Below are positions 48,218-60,090 of a stretch of 64,000 nt of DNA, one piece after another. The notes under the pieces were generated by a model. The model ran no database searches, was not told where the DNA came from, and saw only the letters and a list, made by a program, of their open reading frames with translations. How positions within the stretch are numbered: the first letter of the stretch is position 1; every line of letters begins with the position of its first letter. A program made the translations under genes and the position numbers. This DNA comes from Glandiceps talaboti (Eukaryota > Hemichordata > Enteropneusta > Spengelidae), in the NCBI RefSeq assembly GCF_964340395.1, contig NC_135568.1, forward strand, positions 19,832,210 to 19,896,209. The letters run 5' to 3'.

Positions 48218-48933
48218 TTGTTGAACTTTAAATCCCCAACTGATTGGGTCATCAGTTGCTATATTTAAAGTATGTTCAGTATTCATTTCCATTGGAACCC
48301 CCCCCCCTCCTTACATCCCTGTATCAATGTAGTATACCCTGCCAATGTAAAATTACTGAATTCATAGTCATGTCTTTCAGCGGATGTATTCAATCACAAA
48401 TACAATTATTTTCCATCTGTCAGGCCAACTCTACAAGTATAAGTTAAAGTCAGTGTCTTGTGATTATGTTTATGTATCATGTAACCCTAAAAATATTGAA
48501 ATTGCAACAAAGTTATATACAAGTTGTATAAAAATTACCTACATTGTCTCCCCATGAAAACAAGTATCCATGGTAACATTTCTACATATGTACAGTGATT
48601 GCTGCTGTACCAAAATGCCTCTAAGCAGAGCTAGCTATTCTAGCTAGAGGTGCTGGAAGGTTTAGTGGATGAACAGGTACGTACTTGTGGTAGCATATTA
48701 ATGAGTTCTATTTGATGAGTAGTTCTTTCCTGGTTTTTAAAAAATTATATTTACATCTCTCTGAACGTCTAAAAGACACTTTTAGATTAACATAAAAAAG
48801 GAGATGTCCGTTCAAACCAAGTCACCCTACACCATGTACCAAACACTAAAACAGTAAGTTCATCATGTCGCCCTAGTATTAGTAGTAGTAGTACGGACAT
48901 AGCACGGATCGTTTCATTCATTGTGTATCATTA
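48218..48933. other. Intergenic, no gene seen
   Basis: A C-run near 48299-48308 and a short (AGT)n near 48880-48893. No exon recognised. Confidence 0.5.
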
Positions 48934-49499
48934 TAATATAATATAAAACAATTTTATCGTGGCTTCCTACTTGATAAATGAATGTGCTAAACTAGATGAC
49001 TTAAAGTCTGTGTTTGAAACTCAATAGATTACAAAAAAGCTAAAAAAATGTGTAAAAAGTTTGTTATTGTACGTACAAGAACAAACATTTTTTACGTTGA
49101 TTTTTCTTTGATTGACTTACAAACAAAGACTTGGCATGTGTCATTTCACATTGATTTTTCAAGTTAGCAAGCCATCATGATAAAATTGTTATAGTTTAAA
49201 AATCCAAAATAAATACCCAGTCCTCGTCTATATAAGCTTATGTCAGGGTAAATGGTGTATGGCGGTACACAGCTCACTTTTTACGACAGTGAGAGACCAT
49301 AAGAAAGATTGTATGATGACGTGTGAATAAGATAATTATGCAACTGTGAGGCTTCTAGTGATATCTTACTTTTCAAACATTTTTTCTGGAGGTAGATGTT
49401 TGTCGACTACTGTCATTGTACTAAATGGTCGTAAGCCCTGCCGCAGATATATAATCATTATTTTACTGCATACAGTACAGTGTAATATTTACACAAAAT
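48934..49499 (+). repeat. Dispersed repeat, copy 2 (solo-LTR-like)
   Basis: Near-identical to 18640-19202, including the TATA box (49229-49236). The main difference is a small replaced segment around 48985-49003. The high identity implies recent mobility or gene conversion. Confidence 0.85.
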
Positions 49500-49737
49500 G
49501 TAAGAGTGGTGTGTTTAGTTATGTATTTGAGATGTCATGGGTTATAAACTCAATATGCTGGTACCTGTCGACTCGAATAATTAATTTGGCGCTATTTCCA
49601 TATACGGAAAATGTGCGTCATTCATAAAAATCTATCTATTACCGGCAACGGTTTCGAGTGATCCGGACATCACTCGAGTACTATTTATGTTATGTGTACT
49701 GTGCATTTGATTTGAAGTCATGACATTATCATCAAAC

Positions 49738-49768
<31 letters not shown>

Positions 49769-50404
49769 CGTCATCATGATGATTATCATCAACAACAGAT
49801 AACGCCAATTTTATTTCAAATTCAAAGACATACCGTCATCAAGTTGTGTATGTGTATGTGTATGTAAGCTTGGTGTTTCAAAATAAATGTTTAAAAAGTA
49901 TTGAAAATGAGCGGAACTGCTACAAATAAATATATTCATTCTGATGTGATACACACTGCATATTTACAAGCGGGTAAACTACGCATCCCTGTGTGTGAGT
50001 ACAGCGTACATCGTCATATGGTTTTTGTATCACAGTGACTATGTAACGGTTCATATGAACCCATAAATCCATTGACCTTGCTCTCTTTTTTCTAATCACT
50101 TTTCGGTACTTGCATCCTGAAATAAATCACATATTATTATTCAGTCTTTACTGGGTGATTGGGTATAGATTGCTTAAAAGAAAAAAGTTATCTACCGTTC
50201 CAGTACAATAAACAGGATGTGATGATTTGTTTTCGCTGGAACACTTCACACGTTTTCAAGTAAAACAACAATCTCGACAGAATACATGTGACCCTTTGGA
50301 TATACCCCCCTCCCCCCCCCCCCCCCCCCACACACACACACTTGGTTCGTAATATTGCGAAGCTAGTACATATGGGGGCCCAGGGCTGCCATACATTATA
50401 TGCA
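49500..50404. other. No gene seen; simple repeats
   Basis: (CAA)n at about 49739-49770 and a C-run passing into (CA)n at about 50308-50341. Short frames only. Confidence 0.6.
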
Positions 50405-50800
50405 AATTGTTCTGATAAAAAAATTAAGAAAATTAAGAAAAAAAGATTAAAATATTTTTAAAAAATAAAGATAGAATTAAAATAAAAGTAGAATGAAATA
50501 AAAATGAAAGTGAAATGAAAACAAAATCAAAATTAAAAGGAAAGTAAAAGTAAAGTGAAAGCAAAAGTAAAATAGAAATAAAAGTAAAAATAAAAGTAAA
50601 ATGAAGTAAAATGAAAACAAAAATAAAATAGAAATAAAAGTAAAAGTAAAATAAAATTGAAATGAAAATAAAAGTAAAATAAAAAATAAAATGAAAATAA
50701 AAGTAAAATAAAAAATATAATGAACATAAAAGTAAAATGAAAACAAAAGTAAGATAAAATCAAAATTAGAATAAAAAAAATAATAATAAAAAAATTAGTG
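50405..50800. repeat. Purine-rich (AAAAGTAAAAT)-type low-complexity tract
   Basis: About 400 bp of the plus strand are almost only A, G and some T in motifs such as AAAAGTAAAAT and AAATGAAA. The Phe/Leu/Tyr-rich minus-strand frames are artefacts. Confidence 0.9.
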
Positions 50801-50865
50801 GCAGTTCTGGTCCGCAATGGCCCACAGCTGCCACAGACCAGCATTCCATCCGGAAGAACTACACA

Positions 50866-50960
50866 TAAATGGTTAAAATTAGTTTGTAACTATGAAAAAT
50901 ACAAAATACCACAGCCAGAATAACAATACTACTTTTGATATGAATGGCTCGCCATACACC
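50866..50960 (-). repeat. Dispersed repeat, inverse copy of 16139-16233
   Basis: The reverse complement carries GGCGAGCC, CTGGCTGTGGTATTTTGTAT and ACAAACTAATTTTAACC, matching 16139-16233. Confidence 0.7.
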
Positions 50961-51895
50961 TATTATAAAATTGAGCTTAATCGGAAACACACAATTTTTT
51001 TTGTTAGGCCTAAACAGCAGTAGAATTGAGTCGTGTATTTGAGATCGGAACACACTCTAAATGTTGTGTTTACCATCGTACAAACAAAACACAGGTCAGG
51101 TCAGTTGTAATATTCACTGAATATTGTTTTTATATTCACATTCACATTCAGATCCAAAGATGTGAATCCGTCATTATATTTGTTGTTGTTTTTCGATTAG
51201 ATGTCAGGTTATCTTTCTCAGGAATTTGTCATTAGTTATCTTTGTTTCATAATCACCACACAATTAATGTCTTCTGTTCCATGAATCACATTTTTCACAT
51301 AGATTTCATACTCATTCTTGTACGTACCGGATGTATTCAAGAGTAAAAACAGTTTGCCAACTGCAGGCACTTTTTAGAATTTTGCACATGAAAAAAAAGA
51401 AAAAAAGGCAGACACTGATATTGGAAAGTAGTCGCATATCGTGCAGTTTCAGTATTTATTGATAACACAGGACAATCTGCTCAACTGAAATATACCATTT
51501 TCAATATGTTTAGGACAAGAATGTACGAAAATAGTTTGGTGAAATAAAGTGACAGCTGCGCATTCAAGAACAAAACGTCTTGAGACATTTATAGTCCAAG
51601 TGCCGCATCCCCAAAGATAAATAACAATCTAACAGGTGACTCTGTTTCATGACTGGAAATCTGTCACCCTAACTCAGAGGTATAATACCAAAAATTGATA
51701 AAAACAGCGGGAAAATTAATGCCCTTCATACATCCTAATTTTTTGTTGAGATGTCATGTGTAAATGTGTTGCAGATGAAACATTATTCAATGGGCGATAT
51801 GACATGTATAGTAACAGTCATTAGAATTTAACATTTGAAACATTGCGTGTAGTGATGAGAATATTTCAAGTTAGCCTTATATTAAATCTGTTTTT
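50961..51895. other. Intergenic, no gene seen
   Basis: AT-rich, without a recognised exon or complete repeat. Confidence 0.5.
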
Positions 51896-51947
51896 ACCTC
51901 CCTTAAGGGTACGGGAGGTATTAAAAGGGGGATCTCTGTCTGTCTGT

Positions 51948-52026
<79 letters not shown>

Positions 52027-52790
52027 TTGGCTGGCTGTCTGGCTGTGTCACCATTTTCTTAAAAACAGCTGTCTCAATTATAATGAAATTTAGTATATAT
52101 AATGTTTTGGGTCATGGCTAGACCTGATTAGTTTTTGAGTGAAATCTCTTTATGTTAATTAGGGAAATTTGCATATCAATGAATTCAACTAATTAAGCAA
52201 TATCTTAAGACTGCGTACTTCAATTTCAATATAATTTAGCATATTCGTTAAACATAACAACATACATTTGTCCTATAAAATTTGTTGATGTACCTTACAG
52301 CGTTAATGAATAATTTGCATAATTAATTATTTTTAGTAATTAGGCTATATCTTAAGAATGCATAAAACGTACTTCAAATTCAACATAATTTAGTACATAC
52401 GTTAACCATAAGAAAACGCATATGTCCTATCAAGTTTGTTGATGTACCTTACAGTGTTAATGAATAATTTGCATAATAAATTATTTTCGGTAATTAGGCT
52501 ATATCTTAAGAATGCATACAATGTACTTCAAATTCAACATAATTTAGTACATACATTAACCATAAGAAAACGCATATGTCCTATCAAGTTTGTTGATGTA
52601 CCTTACAGTGTTAATGAATAATTTGCATAATTAATGATTTTCGGTAATTAGGCTATATCTTAAGAATGCATACTTCAAATTCAACATAATTTAGTACATA
52701 CATTAACCATAAGAAAACGCATATGTCCTATCAAGTTTGTTGATGTACCTTACAGTGTTAATGAATAATTTGCATAATTAATGATTTGTG
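51896..52790 (+). mobile_element. HINE-like repeat: palindromic head, GT tract, about 152-bp core repeats
   Basis: Begins with ACCTCCC ... GGGAGGT (51896-51919), then CTGTCTGTCTGTC and a pure (GT)n of about 75 bp (51950-52024). About four units of a 148-155-bp repeat follow (TTGTTGATGTACCTTACAG at about 52282, 52437, 52590 and 52738). The order of head, GTCT microsatellite and minisatellite core matches the HINE at 8658-9695. No 3' hairpin or terminal inverted partner was found, so classification is tentative. Confidence 0.6.
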
Positions 52791-53467
52791 ATGATGAGTG
52801 TCACTGTTTTTGTAAACTTGTTTAATTTGTATACTTATGGATATATCAGGACATATGTTTCATAATCAAATATATACTTTAGTAGCCATGAAAGCAAAGC
52901 CAGAAGTTAATTTACAAAAATATCAAATATTTTATACTAACAGCTGTATGCAACTAATCTGAACTGAATGCCTTCCAATTGTCAGGCATTGCATGCATGG
53001 TCTTTTTTGAAACCCTCCACTTTATCTGTGCCACACCCACTCACCTAAAGTCATGGCATGAACACTATATTAAAATATCCCAGAATCAGGCATTTTTCGT
53101 GTTATGTGGTTGCACTTGAATTTTGTTGAAAAGTTTTCACTAAAGTATAGATATTGTTATCAAAATTACATAGCAGTGCAGCAAATTGAGAGTTTGACAA
53201 AGTCTATCAACCTGAACAGGCAAATTGTTACTTGCAAGTAATAAAAACATTTGGTCATTGTACAAGAACTTATTATCATTATCAAAATTATTGAAGACAA
53301 ATTCGTTGTACATGTAATTAGTTTGGTATACAACATATAAAGTTCAAAATATAAACTTTACTCTGTTATGATTTTCAACGGTTAAGCCAAGTTTTATTTA
53401 GACCATTGTAAAAGAATGAATTGAACTATTATTTCACATATCATCATGTTTTTATAATGTACTACTA
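52791..53467. other. Intergenic, no gene seen
   Basis: AT-rich; no exon or repeat recognised. Confidence 0.5.
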
Positions 53468-53633
53468 AGTCAGGTCATTGCACACAACAATCTCAGAACA
53501 AAAATAGTGGTGTGCGTGTGTGTGCACTCTGAAAATCTAGGAATTTTTTAAAATGACTGAAACTCTGACGACAGTTATTAAATGTGGAACATCAATTTGG
53601 GATCAACTTAACACACAGCTCACTTACTGTCTT
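53468..53633. repeat. Dispersed segment upstream of SINE
   Basis: AAGTCAGGTCATTG at 53468 recurs at 54117. The segment to 53633 has a diverged direct relative at 54117-54300 and an inverted relative at 59145-59290 (ACAATCTCAGAACAAAAATA shared). Confidence 0.75.
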
Positions 53634-54116
53634 CCTGTAGCGTAGTGGTTACTAGTAGCACACAGGATTAGCAGTCGGGAGGTCACGGTTCGAATCCCCA
53701 CAGGGGATTTTTCTGTGATCGACCCAAACCCAGGGTGAGTGTTCTACAGATCTGTAGGCTGTATCACTCAGCCGTGTCTCACTCCCAAGATGAGTGTGAA
53801 TTTGGGGGGACTCCTAGTCCTAGAGTAGTGACTCGAAAAGTCGGGGACGATTACTCACACGGAGCCCTCATGTGCTATGTCGGGGTGCTATGTTTGCCAG
53901 GCCTGGGTGACTCTGGGATAGCCTGTGGACTGATTGGGATAGCCTTGACAGTTCCACAGCAACGTGATATAGAGCATGCAACAGAGCCCTGTCACGTAGT
54001 CCTAAACCTGAATGGATCCCTGTAGCATTTGTGTGTTTGTGTGTATATGTTTGCATAACAGAAAATTGATGGGAGCAATTCCCAGCACTAAAAAAATGTA
54101 AAAAAAAGAAAAAAAA
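53634..54116 (+). mobile_element. tRNA-derived SINE (second family), full length
   Basis: The tRNA-like head (53634-53705) can fold with CCTGT/ACAGG ends. It has an A box TAGCGTAGTGG (53638-53648) and a consensus B box GGTTCGAATCC (53688-53698). A long body follows, then an A-rich tail (54090-54116). The body matches the fragment at 11165-11340. An open frame over 53735-54025 is a translation of the SINE. It is not called as a functional tRNA because the head is continuous with the SINE body. Confidence 0.85.
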
Positions 54117-54817
54117 AAGTCAGGTCATTGATCTCAGTAATTTGATTTGATGGTAGTGTTTGTTGTATTGTTTTGGCAGTTATCAACAGCATACACCTTT
54201 GATAAAACTCTTAAAAGTTGAGGTTTTTAATTTTTAAAAACATTATGTTTCCTGATTAGAAACAGCTCTTTACACACAGCTCATTGTCTTCCTGTAGCGT
54301 AAAGTTTACTTGTTTGTTGTGTTACAATCAATGTCATCTGCTCTAAAATGCTAAGAGCAAGGAAACATTTTCCTACATTTTATATATTCGTGTGTTATGG
54401 CTAAAATTTCACATAAAGTGGTCATTTTGGTTACCATGGCAACTGATGTTCTTAGAATGACTGACTTTTTGAACCCCAGCTTAACAAGTAGCCATAGCAT
54501 AGCTAGGTGATTTTTAGACAAAAAAATCCTCCATTTCAAATCGTTATGATTATATATGTTACCAAAACATTACATTTTTAAGCTTTACAGGTATATTTGC
54601 ATGGAAACATCTATCCCAGGTATACAAATAAACTTCATTATTATTTCTATATATTATTATTATTCAATTATTTAATTTAATAATTATTCCACCCTGATGT
54701 GGCGTGTGTGTACACATGTTCTTGTTCCCTTCAAATGATTTAGGGAAATACATTTATAGTTATGGACGTCCCCGACTTATGTACAATACATGATGTGGGT
54801 CACTTGGGGTTATCCCC
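54117..54817. other. Diverged repeat copy, then intergenic
   Basis: 54117-54300 is a diverged copy of 53468-53640, sharing both its start and TACACACAGCTCA with CTTCCTGTAGCGTA. The remainder to 54817 has TTATTATTA-type repeats and no exon. Confidence 0.6.
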
Positions 54818-54825
54818 TGACGTCA
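54818..54825. promoter_or_regulatory. Palindromic CRE motif TGACGTCA
   Basis: A perfect cAMP-response-element palindrome 60 bp upstream of the first ATG of the predicted gene, within a stretch with more CpG than its surroundings (54770-55150). Bound by CREB/ATF factors in animals; activity here is inferred. Confidence 0.5.
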
Positions 54826-54884
54826 CTGTATTGCACTCGGTAATCTTCGGACATTCGACCCGAGTGTGGTGAATAAGATTCAAT

Positions 54885-54959
54885 ATGGCCGACAACTTGA
54901 ACGGCTACACTGTTTACGATCTGGAAAATCTGAAAATCGTGAAATCGGTAGGACTATGA
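54885..54959 (+). other. Upstream ORF or alternative first exon
   Basis: An ATG in strong context (A at -3, G at +4) opens a 24-codon frame (MADNLNGYTVYDLENLKIVK...), ending 13 nt before the ATG of the main predicted gene. An internal TCG|GTAGGA at 54948 could serve as a donor, so it may instead be an alternative first coding exon; spliced to 56877 it would read only a short frame. Confidence 0.4.
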
Positions 54960-54972
54960 TAAAGTGTTAACA

Positions 54973-57106
54973 ATGAGTTCATTTGGAAGTACAAGCGACT
55001 CGTCTCCGGAAGGGGAGGTTGCCTTCTACGCAAGTCCAGGTAGGTTAAAAATCCATTGAAACATCTCGTGTCCGGCGAGCTCGCAGCGGGTCATCGTGAG
55101 ATGAGACGCTCGATAGCGCGCCCCTTGCCCGTAAACACCGAGGTGTTACTCTCGGAATTTCACTAACACCGAACCAGGTTCCACTTGAGGTTTGTTGTAG
55201 CATTACTGTAATGTTGACATTTATTTGCCACTGTCGTGGCAGAAATTTCAGTTTGTCAGTATCACACGTTCAACGGTTCAGAGCTGAGTCAACTGTCTGT
55301 ATTCAGCGGAAGTCGCCTGCTCTTGATCTTTGGCATGAAATGTGTACAATTTGACAATGGAATATCCCAATAGGAGATCGCTAAGACTTGTATCGATATG
55401 TTCGTGTGTAGCGTTGATCAGTTGTTTAATGTTGTAGACCAACAGATCGAATTAAAACAACGGGAGCGTGAAGCTCTGACTGGTGTTACACTTAATACAG
55501 TACAAAAGTATTTCCTGGAAGTGTATGTCTGCTAGCTGAGTTACTCGTGTATTTCAAGGAATAGCACTATGCGGAAAGCTCAACAATTTGTTTCGTAGAT
55601 TTAGATACTGTATAAGTGTATAGGCCGTCTTTTGCTATGACCCCAGTCTCACACCTTACACTTCGCAGGTGAAATTACCACTTTGACTGTCTAGGGAATT
55701 AACACCTGTGAATGCTTTGTGTAACCAGCGGCCATTGACAGTGCACAGGTTTTATTGACGATATCATATCAAATCAGAATGTCGCAGGTCAGGGTCACAG
55801 ATGTCAAAGGAATGTCAGTCAAGTGATAACATTGATATTTTGGGCTAGAGCTGTATATCGATAGATATCTAGATAGTATGTATGGTTTCTTCATTGTACT
55901 TTATATGCTATATAGTTTTTGTGGATACTAGAGCTGTATCTGCATGACCGTGTACCAGTACCATGATATAATATTGACAGAGGTTGTGGTCACTTTTTTT
56001 TCTGATGCATCTCTGGGACGTGTTGCTACCAAAAGTAGTGTCAAAATCCTATTATGATGCGTTTTTCCCAAATTTGCATATACACTTCATGTATTTCAGA
56101 TGTACACTAAAGACGTTACATATGTTTACATGTACATGAACATGTCAATCTCCCGTACACTGTATAGACGTACACTGTATAGACGTACACTGTATAGACG
56201 TACACTGTATAGACGTACACAGTTTACACTTCCAAACTGTCACAAGAAAACATTTGTATGCAACAATACTTTATACATCTTTCTAGACTTTCGATTTTGT
56301 ATGGTAATCACTCTCTAAAAATATGTGCTCAGAGGACAAACTCTGGATGAATCTCTGTTACGGCAGTTCTTGGAGTTGGACTGTACAGAGTACATAAAAG
56401 TCTACACTCCGATACAATACCGCAATACACAAACTAAGTTCCATGACATGAAGTATGAAAGACAGCATGAACTTTCAATTTGACAGAGACACAGTTGTAA
56501 AAGCATCTGATACAAATTTTGTGTCACTGAGGAGAACTGTTAACTCGGTATACACTAAGATATTCGTTTATTCTTGAAGGATGCCTTAACATAATGTGTG
56601 AACCATGTTTACCTCAGACAGACGAAGAGTATGTAGTGAACTGTAAATTCATGTAATGCGTTCAGTCTATTAACGAATCTCAAAAAGAAAATAGTGATGT
56701 GGCAGTTTGAATTTACATTTGTACCCAAGTGAAATTTTCAGCATACACCAATGTGGTGTATTTGATCATCACTTCACCCGCGAGGAGGTAGATGCTTCGC
56801 TGTAATGGTCGTGCTATCGATGCAAACCCTTTCTAACCATGTCTTTAATAAGATAAGTTATGATAATATCATGTAGTTTCTGAACAACCCAAGACTACTC
56901 CACGTCAGGAAATGGTCATGGGGCACATGAAACTGTTGAAATGTTATGCATATGAATCAGCAACACAACTCGTTGCCTGTGTTGCTGCTGAAGTCTTATC
57001 AGTAATGGATGGTGTAAGACAAAGGGGGGATTTAGAAGGTTTGAATTGGGACGACCTTTGTAGTTCAAGTAAAACCAGTCTAGCAAGCATGAACATGGAA
57101 GTATAA
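54973..57106 (+). CDS. Predicted two-exon gene, 98 residues, unrecognised
   Basis: Exon 1 (54973-55039) starts at ATG with A at -3 and ends at CCAG|GTAGGT in phase 1. Exon 2 (56877-57106) follows ATCATGTAG and begins TT, so the junction codon is G|TT and the frame stays open to TAA 57104. The intron is 1,837 nt. The N-terminus is Ser/Gly/Glu-rich and probably disordered (SSFGSTSDSSPEGE). Exon 2 encodes an amphipathic helical stretch (AYESATQLVACVAAEVLS) and a negatively charged loop with Asp/Glu and Trp (LEGLNWDDL). There are no membrane segments or signal peptide. A CRE and an upstream ORF precede it. The acceptor has a weak pyrimidine tract and no close AATAAA was seen, so the model is tentative. 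The family is not recognised. Confidence 0.45.
55040..56876 (+). other. Predicted intron, no other gene seen
   Basis: The interval between the two predicted exons. It contains the 15-bp repeat at 56158-56222 and no convincing additional exon. Confidence 0.4.
56158..56222. repeat. 15-bp tandem repeat, about 4-5 copies
   Basis: ACTGTATAGACGTAC is repeated without change. It lies in the predicted intron. Confidence 0.95.
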
Positions 57107-57230
57107 CGGGAGCCTCCATGGTCTGAAGATGAATGCAAGAGGCTGGCCTGAACCAAAATAATTTGCCAAAATTACGAGGAGAACTTTATTATGGATAAAA
57201 ATAGCTGGAGCGAGTAACTAAAAGTAAGTT

Positions 57231-58256
57231 ATCCTACTAACTGCACCACAGACAAGGAGTTGGTTATCACCCAATGCACAAACTTTAATATCATCCTACT
57301 GCACCACAGACAAGGAGTTGGTTATCACCCAATGCACAAACTTTAATATCATCCTACTGCACCACAGACAAGGAGTTGGTTATCACCCAATGCACAAACT
57401 TTAATATCATCCTACTGCACCACAGACAAGGAGTTGGTTATCACCCAATGCACAAACTTTAATATCATCCTACTACACCACAGACAAGGAGTTGGTTATC
57501 ACCCAATGCACAAACTTTAATATCATCCTACTAACTGCACCACAGACAAGGAGTTGGTTATCACCCAATGCACAAACTTTAATATCATCCTACTGCACCA
57601 CAGACAAGGAGTTGGTTATCACCCAATGCACAAACTTTAATATCATCCTACTGCACCACAGACAAGGAGTTGGTTATCACCCAATGCACAAACTTTAATA
57701 TCATCCTACTACACCACAGACAAGGAGTTGGTTATCACCCAATGCAAAAACTTTAATATCATCCTACTACACCACAGGCAAGGAGTTGGTTATCACCCAA
57801 TGCACAAACTTTAATATCATCCTACTGCACCACAGACAAGGAGTTGGTTATCACCCAATGCACAAACTTTAATATCATCCTACTGCACCACAGACAAGGA
57901 GTTTGTTATCACCCAATGCACAAACTTTAACCCTTTCAGGACTAGAAACTTTCCCGCCAAAATTTTTGAACAAAAATTCTTGTTTCTCTGTAATTTTTGC
58001 AATAAGATCAACTTTATTTTAGACCAGAATTCAAGAAATATTACTTCCCAATGAAGTAATATTCTTAAATTTTAGAAAATGTTCTTACAATCAAGTTTCT
58101 ATTTATTCCAATGTCGTCTCTAGGAATGAAAGGGTTAATATCATCCTACTGCACCACAGACAAGGAGTTGGTTATCACCCAATGCACAAACTTTAATATC
58201 ATCCTACTGCACCACAGACAAGGAGTTTGTTATCACCCAATGCACAAACTTTAATA
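57231..58256. repeat. 58-bp minisatellite, about 14 copies, interrupted
   Basis: Unit GCACCACAGACAAGGAGTTG ... CACAAACTTTAATATCATCC with period 58 (57243, 57301, 57359 and onward), nearly uniform. Two units have a 4-bp insertion. A 204-bp TTAA element interrupts the array at 57931-58134. Confidence 0.97.
57931..58134. mobile_element. piggyBac-like MITE, 204 bp
   Basis: It is flanked by TTAA (57927-57930 and 58135-58138) and starts CCCTTTCA and ends TGAAAGGG, the classic piggyBac terminal sequence. About 15 of the first 19 TIR positions match. Removing it with one TTAA restores the minisatellite unit exactly (CTTTAATATCATCC). It has no coding capacity. Confidence 0.92.
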
Positions 58257-59144
58257 TTAGCTCCAGTAGAGGACTGCTAATCCTGTACATGTCAAACTCT
58301 GAGTCAACATTTTGACAGCTAAAGGGCATAAATATCAAGATATCATGGACAAATTTATGTCGTAATTATAAAATATTAGCAAATAAACATTTAAACTTTA
58401 ACACAAAGAGTCTGATTAGTTATTACATTGCCTACAATAATAACGTCAAGGGGTGAATGTGTTATTGAAACAGAACATCCAAATCGCTTGCCAGTCATCT
58501 TTGATACATGGATAGTTTGTCATTGCTTGCTAGCCTTTAAATCTTGTGGATCATAATCCAGTTAGATTGTTATTTATTACCCAGATCAATACAGCTTATT
58601 GAAGTTGTGAAGTGACCTAGGACTCAAAGTCATTGTTTGTATAATGGCCATGCCAAAATAGAAGTGGTTCCCACTCAGTAGTCAGACTATGGAGAATGAC
58701 AAATGTCTTTTGATCATTGTAATCTGTCTATTGTGTCTATATCATGGCTTGGGACTCCCTGCAACTTGGAAGTTCCTCATGAGACATTCAATTATAAGGT
58801 GGTAGATGCTAATGAGTGTTATAGATACCAAGATCCTTCATTGTTTAGTGAGTCAGAAATGTCTTTTGAGTATTGTCACCAGTAATTGTAGTGAGTGAAA
58901 CCAATAGACCTGGTCAGATGACAGTGTGTGCCATGTATAGTACCTTCAGTATATACCCACTCGGTTGTGAAATGGAGGGATTTTGTAGGCAGGGAGCCAT
59001 GTTAAATAGGCAGCTTATATGCCGGAAGGCAGGCTACCAGTGCAATTAGTGATCCTGATGACATTTTGTCATGCTTTCTGGACTTGTAAATTGACTGTTG
59101 TGATTAGACTAAGAACTGATGCCATTGTTCAAGTTACATGTAAA
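58257..59144. other. Intergenic, no gene seen
   Basis: Short frame 58703-58885 without motif. An AATAAA at about 58382 could serve the predicted upstream gene but is distant. Confidence 0.45.
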
Positions 59145-59290
59145 GGAAGACAGTAAAGTGAGCTTGTATGTGTTAAGTTGGATCCTAAATTGTTGTACCA
59201 CATTTAATAACTGTTGTCAGTGTTTTAGTCAGAGTGCATGCACACCACTATTTTTGTTCTGAGATTGTGTGCAAGTGAAGAAAGGTGTTT
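59145..59290 (-). repeat. Inverse copy of the 53468-53633 segment
   Basis: The reverse complement shares TGCACACAATCTCAGAAC, AGTTATTAAATGTGG and AACTTAACACA with 53477-53633. Confidence 0.8.
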
Positions 59291-59317
59291 TAATTAAACT
59301 TAAAAAATACCTTTGTT

Positions 59318-59606
59318 TGATTTTATATAGTCTGTGTAAATCAGATCAATTTTCAAATGTATATTAATTTTATATAGTCTGTGTAAATCAGATCAATTTT
59401 CTAATGTATATTAATTTTATATAGTCTGTGTAAATCAGATCAATTTTCTAATGTATATTAATTTTATATAGTCTGTGTAAATCAGATCAATTTTCAAATG
59501 TATATTAATTTTATATAGTCTGTGTAAATCAGATCAATTTTCTAATGTATATTAATTTTATATAGTCTGTGTAAATCAGATCAATTTTCAAATATATATT
59601 AATTTT
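59318..59606. repeat. 47-bp tandem repeat, 6 copies
   Basis: TATATAGTCTGTGTAAATCA recurs every 47 bp from 59324; copies differ only at a T/A in TTCTAATG/TTCAAATG. Confidence 0.97.
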
Positions 59607-59756
59607 GTTAGAACACAATACCTGCCATCAGTATCTAATGTAACGACAAAGTTGTAAACTTGTTCATCCAAAGAAAGTTACTTTAATAAGAAGGTTAAGA
59701 AGGAAGTCACTCATGCCTACACATTTCTTTGTTAATGTTATCGTTCTGCATTCATT

Positions 59757-59888
59757 AGCACAGCTGAACTGAGGTTCAGCAGTGCTATAAGAAGCATAGT
59801 GAAATGTCTGTGTATGTATGTGTGTATAAATGTGCATATTTATGTCGTGTCAGAGCAGTAAGGTCGTATCTACTACATTGTATGCAAT

Positions 59889-59968
<80 letters not shown>

Positions 59969-60090
59969 CACACATACATTCATACATACATACATACATA
60001 CACACATACATACTGTACATACATACATACATACACACACATACATACATACATACATACATACATACACACACACACATACATTGTATA
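59757..60090. repeat. Palindromic head plus long (TG)n(TA)n(CATA)n microsatellite
   Basis: TTAGCACAGCTGAACTGAGG and TTCAGCAGTGCTA form a near-palindrome (59757-59790). This is followed about 100 bp later by (TG)n at 59892-59958, TATATATA, and CATA/CACA units to 60085. Frames over it are artefacts. Confidence 0.9.

Noticed and set aside
50477-50844. Phe/Leu/Tyr-rich minus-strand frames looking like membrane proteins
   Set aside because: They arise from the AAAAGTAAAAT low-complexity tract.
53634-53705. Functional tRNA gene
   Set aside because: A and B boxes are good, but the segment is continuous with a SINE body and A-rich tail whose other copies are retroposed fragments.
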